From: Hondaea fermentalgiana
Taxonomy: Eukaryota > Sar > Bigyra > Thraustochytrida > Thraustochytriidae
DNA: 64,000 nt
Reading direction: 5' to 3'
Assembly (NCBI GenBank): GCA_014084085.1
Contig: NPFB01000115.1
Location: 148,438 to 212,437 of the forward strand
A program made the translations under genes and the position numbers. The notes under the pieces were generated by a model. It saw only the letters and a program-made list of their open reading frames with translations, made no database searches and was not told the DNA's origin. Numbering within the stretch: position 1 is the first letter of the stretch; the number at the start of each line of letters is the position of its first letter. Below are positions 36,815 to 46,500 of this stretch, piece after piece.

Positions 36815-38371
36815 ATGGAAAACAACGACTTTCGTATGCTGCTGGAGCAGAACTTACCCAAGTTGCGTGTCGCTACATTAAAGCAAGTGCTGTCAAGGTT
36901 TCGCCTGCGCAAGTCTGGAAACAAGGCCGATTTGGTGACCCGTATTCTGGAGTATGCCGACCGCACTGGCCTCAATGAGGAAATCTATGATGTTGTCACT
37001 AATCCATTCGGCACGGTTGGCCCACCCTCGCCCTCCTCGTACCAAGCTCCAACAATTCGACATCCGAGTTCAAGTAGTAGTAGCAGCAGTAATAGCGTCG
37101 GCGGTGGGCACATCCGTGACCTTGGTTCCAACCTGCAATCCGCGGCCCTCTATTCGGGCGTAATGCAGGCGCTGAATCCCCGAGCAAACGTTGCGATGGG
37201 CCAAGAACCTGATGAGTCAGAAGGGGAAGGAAGACTTTTGGAAAGGGCGAGGTCTTTACTGTCAGACGTTGCAAAATCGGACCCGTTTGCTGAGCTAGAG
37301 CAAGTCGTGCACGATGCAAGCCTGCTTGTGCACAGGGGCCACGGACCTTCGAATTTGATGGTCAGTCTGAGCCAGGTGCCGCGTTCGCTTCTCATGGAAC
37401 CCGACGTTCAAGTCTTGGTCTACTGCGTCCAAGTGGCCAAGGGCAGAAAGGAGCTCGAGGAAGACAGAAAACTTGTTAACGCCGGCAAGTCTCTGCCGAT
37501 GCAAGCCAAGGTGGTACGATGGCCACCCGCAGCAGCAGTGTACGCAAACCAGAAAGCGGTCAAGTTGATTCAGCAGGCACCGGATGGGCGACTCCGCACC
37601 AAAGCCGTGCGCGAGCGCCCGGCGGATATTACCAAGTTTGTGTCTTCAAGCTCGCAAAAGGCGAATTTACGTATAACGCACCCGTACTGCGAACTTCGCG
37701 ACGAAGGTGCGCGCTTCGCCATCTCCGTAGTCGTGTCGCGACGGCTTACCACGCCCAGGCTTTTGGAGCGACTCACGACAACTCCATACGACCACTCACT
37801 CAAGCTCGTCCGTGACGTCTTTGGGGACGGCGAGATTGAGATGGGCCAAGTCGCGGTGAGTTTGCGTGACAACGTCACCTTTATGCCCATCGAGGTCCCC
37901 GTGCGTGGAAAGGATTGCACGCACGTGCAGTGTTTCGACGCGGGCGGGTTTCTTGATTTCCAGCGCGTTGCAAAGAACGCGCAGTTCCGCTGTCCAGTAT
38001 GTAACAAAGCGCCATTGTTCCCGGCCAATCTGCGGACCGATCCATGGTTCACGGAGATTATCCAAAAAGTCCGGGACTCGGGCGACAGCGTGGACAAGGT
38101 GGAGTACTTTAGCGATGGCCGGTGGCAACCTTACGTAGAAGGTTCTCTGGATTCTGCAGCTCCAAGTTCAAATTCCTCGGAACCTCGTGGACTGAAGCGA
38201 CCTGGATCTCTTCTTGAGTCAGACCGCCAGCCCTCCTTGCCTGTACTTCAAAGCTTGACGCCTGAGCAGGACTCCCGACCTGCGACGCCGCAACTTCCGG
38301 ATTCAATGCCGGGCTCGCGGGAGGACGATGACGGTGCGATTGTGATCCTCGACTCTGACGACGACGAGTGA
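36815..38371 (+). CDS. PIAS/Siz-type SUMO E3 ligase
   Basis: 518 residues, one exon, ATG at 36815. An N-terminal SAP domain (about 13-50, LPKLRVATLKQVLSRFRL) is expected to bind DNA. The middle (about 150-310) occupies the position of the PINIT domain. The SP-RING has Cys368, His370, Cys373, Cys393 and Cys396 in the C-x-H-x2-C...C-x2-C order, with CFDAGGFL after the first cluster and a conserved PWFTEII helix downstream. This module holds E2-SUMO and promotes transfer to substrates. The last 20 residues contain IVILDSDDDE, a textbook SUMO-interacting motif followed by acids. All four family parts are therefore present in the usual order. Likely nuclear targets are chromatin and transcription factors. 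Confidence 0.92.
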   Translation: MENNDFRMLLEQNLPKLRVATLKQVLSRFRLRKSGNKADLVTRILEYADRTGLNEEIYDVVTNPFGTVGPPSPSSYQAPTIRHPSSSSSSSSNSVGGGHIRDLGSNLQSAALYSGVMQALNPRANVAMGQEPDESEGEGRLLERARSLLSDVAKSDPFAELEQVVHDASLLVHRGHGPSNLMVSLSQVPRSLLMEPDVQVLVYCVQVAKGRKELEEDRKLVNAGKSLPMQAKVVRWPPAAAVYANQKAVKLIQQAPDGRLRTKAVRERPADITKFVSSSSQKANLRITHPYCELRDEGARFAISVVVSRRLTTPRLLERLTTTPYDHSLKLVRDVFGDGEIEMGQVAVSLRDNVTFMPIEVPVRGKDCTHVQCFDAGGFLDFQRVAKNAQFRCPVCNKAPLFPANLRTDPWFTEIIQKVRDSGDSVDKVEYFSDGRWQPYVEGSLDSAAPSSNSSEPRGLKRPGSLLESDRQPSLPVLQSLTPEQDSRPATPQLPDSMPGSREDDDGAIVILDSDDDE

Positions 38372-38974
38372 GGGTAGTGAAAAGTTTGGGTGATGCAGAG
38401 TTCGGGTGATGATGGACGAGTAAGAAGGACTTGAAGCGACGACGATCATGCGAGTTCTTTCTCTTGCACTTACCTGTAAAACCTTTGTTGGATGCTGTTT
38501 GTGCACCATGGCAAGTAAATTATCAAGCAGCATTCTTTCGTTTTCGACGAGCACCTCTGATGTTTTCGATTTCGTTTTTGTTTTTGTTTTTGTTTACACC
38601 CGTCAATGCCACGTATTTTTTTTTGGACAACGTGTACACACAGGCATTTACAGTCAAGCAAGCAAAATCTTCATCACTGTCAGCTCAAAAAGGTTTCTTT
38701 TTCTTTTCTTTTTCCTTCCATGTCGATGGCCCACTTATTCTCCAAAGGACAAGATGTACAGAGAGACTTTTCAATCTTTGCCGCACCGTAACGCCCACAG
38801 CACGTTCATTCATAGCAGTTGTGTTGACAGTGTGTTCGACAAATTTTTCTGCCATTGGACAATCTTGCCGTTCGTGTTGTGATTCGGGTGCAGGGTAATG
38901 TTGCAGGTGATTTTGTCTTCTTTACCTGCCTGCCTGCAGGCAGGATAAGCGCCAATTACCTGGGCTAGCGGCAA

Positions 38975-38976
<2 letters not shown>

Positions 38977-39012
<36 letters not shown>

Positions 39013-39013
39013 T
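38977..39013. repeat. CCAG tetranucleotide array
   Basis: About nine tandem CAGC units, of the same unit type as the array at 35737-35765. Confidence 0.9.
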
Positions 39014-40653
39014 AGCAGCCAGCTAGAGTGAGCGTGCGTGCGAAACGTTGATGCACCGAATGGGCCCACCCTTCAGTTTCCTTGCCACATCGCGTCTTAG
39101 GCGCGTTCGTCGCTCTCTATCGCTGTCGCTCTCGGTGACGATCTCATGCAAACAAAGACGAGTGCTGCCTGCAGTTCGCAGTGGCTGACGATAATAAAGC
39201 AGAACTACACCACGCCACACCATGCAACGGAGACTGCACGCAACACGCGATGCAAGAGCAAAGCCGTGCAAGTTCTAAAAAAGCAACGCCACAACTGCTA
39301 GCCGAACCGCGCTTCTCTGCCACGGTCACGGAATGCATTTCCAACGGCTCTTGCGACTTTTGTCCCTCCAGACACAGCAAAGACTCGTTGGGTTGATGTC
39401 ACCAACCAGCCAGCCCGCTAAAAGCTAAGCTCGGGGGCGGTTGGGACTGTGGATCGACTGGCAGACCAGGCCTAGGCTACCGGCGATGAACATAAGCAAA
39501 AAACTAACAGCTGTAAAAGGTAAGAGGAGGTAGGCGATTGTGATGCGGCAGCCAAGCCCTCCCCACGAGGAGGCCTGTGGCTGCTGGCCGTGCCGCTGCT
39601 GCATGGCCTCGCTTTACTCGGTCACTGCACGCGCCCTATCCGCTGCCCACCGACAGCGAGCCTTTGCCTACATGACGGTCGACATGACATGACTGCCATG
39701 GGAGGGATGTGCTCGGTTTCCCCGCATCTCCATGGAAGCCGCTGTGGAGGAGCCCAACGTCCGAAAACGGCAATCGATCCGCGCGCGCGCGCGCGCTGCT
39801 TCTTAGCCACAGCAACCGGCATGCAAGCTCACAACATCCAACAGGACCTTTTGCTTTGTCGCGAGTCATGCCATGGTAGCGCCGCTGCCGTTCCTCCTGC
39901 AGCTGCAGCTGCTGCTGTCGCTTGTAGCCAATGCCAGCATTGCCTGGTTGCCTGGGGCACGAGGAGCCCGCACTGCGTTCGGACCGACCCACTGATTGAC
40001 TGATCTCGCATCAAAAAAAGAAGAAAAAGAGCGCAAATAAATAAATTATAGAAAAGAGGACCGTCGCGTGCTCGGACGTTGGGACGGCAACGGTGACTGG
40101 GTCGATCGCTCGTGCGATCTACCGAGACTGGCTGGCAGCGGCCACTGCGGCAGACGGCCTGGCTGCTGTTTGCTGTTGCTTGCTTTGGTGTGACAGGGGC
40201 TTGCAACCCGTAGTAGCTGCAGCTGCAGCTTGCTTGTACTTCAGATCGATCGAATCGCCGATACACTAGCGATACAATCGACTGCGACCGCCAACGAAGA
40301 TCCCTGAAAAGTCGAGCTGCTACACTCACCGGCTTTTCTGCGCCTAGGCGCTTCACACCAAGCAAGAAAAATGGCCGCGCTCCTGTGGACCATGGACGCA
40401 GAGCGCGAGTGTGTGGGTTGGGTGTGCGTCCGTGGCCGATTAATTTTGCCTGTGTTCGATGCAAGTCCCCCGGTGACGCTGAGCAACGTCCAAACGTCCG
40501 CCTGGCAGTGGGGCGCCCTCCGCGCCGGATCCCGACGCCAAGCTTGATATGACCACACCATTGCCATTCCCGCGGCTAGGCCTAGTGCGGCATGGCTTTT
40601 GTGCACGCGATGGATGCGCATTGATCTCACGGTGATGAGGATGCGATGACGAC

Positions 40654-40869
40654 GTGATGTGACGTGATGTGATGTGATGTGATGTGATGTGATGTGATGT
40701 GATGTGATGTGATGTGNNNNNNNNNNNNNNNNNNNNNNNNNNNNNNNNNNNNNNNNNNNNNNNNNNNNNNNNNNNNNNNNNNNNNNNNNNNNNNNNNNNN
40801 NNNNNNNNNNNNNNNNTGATGTGATGTGATGTGATGTGATGTGATGTGATGTGATGTGATGTGATGTGA
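40654..40869. repeat. TGATG pentanucleotide array interrupted by gap
   Basis: Near-perfect GTGAT units on both sides of the 100-N gap (40717-40816), in the same orientation. The first units carry GACGT variants. The array is therefore at least 115 bp of sequenced repeat and probably much longer in the genome. Confidence 0.93.
40717..40816. other. Assembly gap (100 N) inside a repeat
   Basis: Exactly 100 undetermined bases with the same pentamer on both flanks. This is a collapsed or unspanned microsatellite. Confidence 0.98.
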
Positions 40870-42514
40870 ATCTCGGCTGTGCCGTGATAATTTCTTTTCC
40901 TGCAGCCAGCGGCAAGCCGCCACCACCTCCCTACCTATACCTATACTCAGTCTTCTGACCAGCCAGCCAACCGACCGCCCAGCCACCATGGCCACTCAAC
41001 CGCCGGACCGACCGACTGGAGGCTCACTCGCCTCGCCGTCGCGCGCGGTAGCAGCAGTGGCGGCAGCGGGACGCTCCACGATTCGGAGGCCTTGCTCATT
41101 TATTTTCTTTCTGGTCCAGGGTGCGTCGTTGCTGTTATTATCGGTGCGGAGGTGCCCAGGGGCGCCCGATTCGCGCGAGGTTGCTGCTCCCTTGATTTGA
41201 TCGATCTCCCTCCTCTTGTCGCTTTCCTTGGCCCGGACCGGCCGTCCAGCTGGAGCTGTACTTGCCTTGAGATAGATGTCACGAGACGAGGCGAGACGAG
41301 ACGAGATGAGACGAGACGGATGAGAGCGCTTCTCTGACTTATGATGAGAGCGACATGAGAGCGCCCTGCGAGCGCCATCGCCACGATCGCAAGCTTGCTA
41401 GCTAGCTTCCCGAGTGCGCCCGGACCGCCGAGGCCTATGCGCGTCGCGGCCGAAAGGGAGGGGAGTTGGCAAGGGGGGAGGGGCGCTCGTCGTCGTCGCT
41501 GCAGCCGCGGGACGGCAGGAGCGAGCGAGCAAGCGAGGGAGCGGGCGCGCGTGAGGTCATGTAAAATAAAAAGTAACCGGTAACGGGTAGAAAGCGCAAG
41601 CCCGGTTTTATGGTTGGTTATTTTTTTTTACACCTCATGTTCCCGCCAAGGCTCGGGCGCGAGGAAGGGACCATCCATCGATCCATCTGTGCGGGAGAGG
41701 AGCCGAGCCGTGGCCGCCCCGAGGCGGTCGCGCGTCGGGGACGATCGCGAGGCCTCAGCCCATCCATGCACGTACGCACGCACCGCGCGCTGGTCGATCG
41801 TTTCGAACTCGCGGAATTTGAACTTGAGTCAAATTCAATTCAAACCCTGCTGCGACGAAAAGCCACCGGCCGCCGCAGCGCTGCGCTACTGCGCCACTGC
41901 GCTGCACTGGTCAAATCTGCGCGCCCTCCGCGAGCGTTTCGCCGCCGCCATCCCTTCCGCACGCGCTCAGGGTCAGCTTGCGAGGTCGCACGAGGAGACG
42001 CAAGTGCCCCCCTCCCGGCACTTCCTTTCTCCCTCCCGTTCCCAATTTGGCCACCCGCCCGCCGCGTGGGCCAGTTCTGCGCGCTCCCCGCGAGGCGTTT
42101 CTCGCGCAGCCCCGCGGCGCCGCACGCCGCGTTTCCGCCGCCCCCCGTCTCCCTCCCCGCCCCGCGCCGCGCCTCGAGGCGGTTTCCTCCGCGCCCCGCG
42201 CGGCCGAAGCGGTTCTGTCTGTGCTGCATGCGTGCTCTGGGTCTCGCGGTCCATCTGCGCATCCAGCCATCGCCAGCCTAGCCCGCATCGCCAGCCTTCC
42301 CCGCCGGCCTTGGAGCGCGCCGCCCGCGCGAGCGGAGCTGCCCTCCACCCTCCGCCGCGCACGCGCCGCGCCGCGGCCTCCGGAGCCACTCGCGGCCGCG
42401 CGCGAACGGCGAGACCGCCCTGAGATTGTCTCGAGAGCGCGGTTCTCGATTCTCAAGAGCGCCAGATAGACAAAAGGAGAGGAGAGGAAAAAGGAAAAGA
42501 CCAAGGCAAGAAAC

Positions 42515-42605
42515 GGGAAAGAAAGAAAGAAAGAAAGAAAGAAAGAGGGGAGGGAAAAGAAGAAAAGAAGAAAAGAAGAAAAGAAAGAAAGAAAGAAAGG
42601 AAGAG
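42515..42605. repeat. 91-nt uninterrupted homopurine tract
   Basis: Every base from 42515 to 42605 is A or G on the plus strand, mostly GAAA and GAAAA units with a GGGGAGGG centre. Mirror-like purine tracts of this length can adopt intramolecular triplex structure in vitro; no function is shown here. Confidence 0.9.
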
Positions 42606-43467
42606 CGGGCAGCGAGTGCGAGGCCGCGCAAGTGGGGAAAGCCCGTATACCCCAGTGTGGCGGCGCGGCGCAAGTGGCCCTCCGCCGTGTCTTTTTCAAA
42701 CCCCGAACTCTGGCCGCCTCGCAGTCTTCGGTCATTCATACGTTCAAAGCACACTCGCCAGCAGCTAGCTCCGCGCGCACGCACCCGCCCGCGCGCGAGG
42801 AGACGACTCGCGGCTGCACGCACGCGCGCACGCGCGCACGCACGGACGCAGCGCCGAGCGCCGGACGCCTTCGCGCGCCCGCTCCGTCGCACGGACGCGA
42901 CCGCCCGGGAGGTCCTGGCGCGCCGCGGATTTGGTTTCAAAACGAGCACACGAAACAGTAGCGACCACTCGCGCGCGCTCCCCCGCGTGCCCTTCTGCCT
43001 GCGTCTGCACGCCTGCCCGCGCGCAGAAGCAGCAGCCAGCTCTCCCCACGCCCTCGCCGGTTTCCCCCCCGCCGCGCACCGCTCCCGTCGCGCCCGCGAG
43101 GCCTAGCGAGCTCGCCTGCAACAAGACACGGTCCGAGATCAAGACCGAGACGAGGACGAGGAGGCCCTGACGTGATCGAGTCGAGACCGGTCTTTGTCAG
43201 TCAGTCAGCACACAAAGCAAGCGAGCAAGCAAGCAGACCAGCGCTTGTTCTCCTTCTTCCGCTTTCGCCCGCTTTCCTCACGCATTGCGAGGCGGAGGGA
43301 GACAGAGAGACAGACGAAGAAGCCTCGCCCCGCTGCTTTTTCCCCTCTCCTTGACGGCCCCCAGCAGCAGCAGCTTCCGGCTCCCCCTCAGCAAGGACCG
43401 CAAGCAAGCCAGCAAGCCAAGACCAAAGCCTGAATCGCAAAAGAGCGCGGTCAGTCAAGAAGGAACA

Positions 43468-43501
<34 letters not shown>

Positions 43502-43527
43502 CGGACGAGGACGAGGACGCGCGCACG

Positions 43528-46500
43528 ATGCTGACGAGGCGGAGCAGGAGACAGGCCGAGGCCGCAGAGGTAGACGACGACACCCTGGTCGCGGTGGCGG
43601 CCGCACCAAACCAGCGCGCATCGCGCGTGCGCACCCGCGCGAGCCGCTCGCGAGCACACACGGCCGCCAGCCAGGAGACCGCCGCAGAAGACCACCAGCA
43701 CGAGCACCAACAGCAGCACCAGCGACAAGGCACTAACCAGGCGTCAGCAGCATCAACCGCAGCACCAGCAGGTCGGGCCACACGCAGGCGACGCGTCTCC
43801 CGCGAACCGCCCGCAAGAAGCATGCGTGGAACGCTTGAAGCAAACGCGAACGCCGCAGACACGACACACCACCACCACCCCCTACAACAACAACGACGTG
43901 AAGCAGAGACAGACGCGGTCAACCGTGACCAGAACGTGAGCAACATGGAGGTACAAGATGATCGAGATGGTAATGCAGTTGACTCAAACGCAGACTCCGA
44001 AATTCTCCCAGGAACGCCCGACATGCAAGCTCTCGTGATTTCAAGGGAAATGGTCGGCCTCGCACAAAACGATTTTAGTCGCCACGTCCTTCTCGAAGAC
44101 CCACACATGTCCCGATTTGAGTCTCTTCTTGTTTCCAAACGTGCACAGATTCGGTTTAATGCACTCCGGTGTTTGCGAGATTTGTGTGATAGTATCAACG
44201 GTAGGTATCGTGTCGTGGAGCAGGGCCTCGTGCCCGTCATCCTAAGTGTGCTCGGTCAGTGTGGCCATCTCGTTGAGCATCAGAGACTCTGTTTGCAAAT
44301 CATTCGGGGCCTCTCCTTGATCGAATTCGGTCGTGAAGAACTCGTGCAGCATGCAACCGTCAGCATGCTCGTCAAGCTCATTCGTTCCCCAGATGACGAT
44401 GTACGCTGCAGCGCACTTCGGGCCACCTTCAATCTCTCTGTGGTTAATGTTCGCATCCGACAGTCCATTGTCGACTGTGGTGCACTTCCCTTTCTCATCG
44501 AAGCTTCCCAGGTCCCCTCAGACGGACAGTGCGCTGCAGTCGGCACACTCGCGAACTTGGCCACTGAAGTCGACATCAAGCGCGCCATTGTTCGCAAGTA
44601 CAACGGTCTCAAGCCCCTTCTCGGTCTTCTTCGGTCCAATGACACCTCCATTCTCACGCATGCTTGCCGTGCGCTCTTTGCCATTGCCGCCAACGACGAG
44701 AACAAGCTGGCCATCACCCACGAAGGTGGTCTTCCGCTTTTGCTCGACTGCATGAATTCGGTATGCGATGCTGTTCGCATGAACGCCGCCGGCGCTCTCG
44801 CCAATCTTGCGATCCACCCGGTCAACAAGCTCAAACTCGTCGAGCGTGGTGCGCTCACCCATCTGCGTAACCTCGCCTTCTCGGGTAACTGCAAGATCCA
44901 GCGCCAGGTGGCTCGCTGCCTCTTTGCGCTCGCCGCACACGTGGAAAACCGCAAAGCCATTCTCGAGGAAAACTGTCTGGCTGCCCTTGTGCACCTTTTG
45001 CGCTCGGCGAACTTTGACGTTCAGGTCAATGCAGCAGGCGCAATCGGCAACATTGCCATGACGGACGACTATAAGAGGCCCGTGGTTGACTCTGGTGCTC
45101 TTGTGCGCCTCATCGAGCTCGCTTCCATGCCGGACACACGCGTACAGCGCCAAGCCGCGCGTGCCATCTTCACGCTCACCGCCAAAGAGTTCTCCAAGCG
45201 AAAGCTTGCCGACAACAATGGTCTTCCAGCACTCATCTTTCTCACAAAGTCTCGCAATGAGGATATTCAGCGCGACGCTGCAGGTGCTTTGGCCAACATG
45301 GCCATTGGTAGCGAGAACAAGGACAAGATTGTTTCCCTGGGCGGACTCGAACCCCTTATCTCGCTGCTCCACTCCCCGACCGTGGCCGTGCAGCGTCAGT
45401 CTGCCCGCGCCATTTTTGCTCTCGCCGGCAACGCCAACAACCAGCTGGCCATTCTCAAGGCAGGGGGTCTCGACCCGCTCATCAACTTGCTGCTCTCAAA
45501 GAACGACGAAGTGCAAAAGCATGCAGCTGGCGCCATTGCCAACATGGCCAATCGCCATCCTGCTCGCGTTGTTCAGGGCGGCGCGCTGCGCATGCTTGTC
45601 GGCATCGTCCTCACGCATCACTCGCTTGAGGTCCGTCGCCAGGCTGCGCGCGCTGTCTTTAACCTCACTCCCCCCTGCAATCGCCGCGGGCAAATGGTCC
45701 TCACGCCGTATGCTGGCGTTGCTGGCGAGCAGCAGCGTGTCCGTCATGAAATGCGCGCTCTCTTTGAGACCGTCCTCGCGGCGAACGTCACTGCGCCGAC
45801 TTACCAGAGACCCATTGCGAAACAACGCAACACGGATTCTTGTGCTGCCGATGATACAGATGAAGAGGAAGAATTCAGCCGCTGTATCCAGCAGCAGCAG
45901 CAGCAGCAGCAGTTCCGCCAGAGCGGTGTCGGTGCCGGTGAAAACCGTGGTCGCAAGCGCTCGTGTGATGATCTCCTCGCCAACGTCGATACGTCCTCTC
46001 TGCGCGGGAGCACTGGCAAGCGCCAGAGCCTCGCCTACGACATTATCGTTTCCGTACCCATTAGTGACAATAGTACCACGGAAACCGCACTCGCTGAGGA
46101 CCAAAGCGAAATGTACATGGAGACCGAGGGCCAACAGCAAATTCGTCTCTCTTCTGACGCTTCTAGCGACGAAGAAGAAAAGTACGCCGATGTCGCGCAT
46201 CCGACCTCGCGTCGTCAGTCTGGTCGTGCTCGTACGCGTGCGGGCGTCAAGTCCATGTCCAATCAAGGCGCGGGGCGCGGCGTCTCCATGGGAGGCAATG
46301 GGCCTTCGAGCCGCCGCTCCACGGCGACCACAGCGTACATGGACTTTTCTGGCCATGCAGCGATTCTGAGTGCGCGCTGCGATTTGATTGCTGCGCTTGT
46401 TGACCAAAAAATGCGCAAGCTCAGTCGCGGTGCGCAGAAACGCCGCAAGGGTGCAGAGGCCGTGCACACCAAGACTTTTTCAGAGATTGGCGAGGATCCC

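Larger units (their letters stand above)
38372..43527. other. 5.1-kb region without recognisable gene
   Basis: Both strands were read and no conserved protein or RNA gene was recognised. Contents: T-rich 3' flank of the PIAS gene (to about 38730), a CCAG array (38977-39013), a long TGATG pentamer array split by a gap (40654-40869), a GAGAC array (about 41283-41321), a very GC-rich block (about 41900-42430), a 91-nt homopurine tract (42515-42605), an ACGC-type run (about 42815-42845) and a CAG run near 43471-43501. The last kilobase is probably promoter and 5' UTR of the ARM/BTB gene. A lineage-specific gene cannot be excluded. Confidence 0.5.

Noticed and set aside
39590..40003. Plus-strand open frame of 137 codons
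   Set aside because: No conserved motif, begins amid low-complexity sequence, and a comparable frame exists antisense; there is no support for coding.
40654..40869. CRISPR-like or satellite repeat
   Set aside because: The unit is a 5-bp microsatellite without spacers, and the surrounding genes are eukaryotic.
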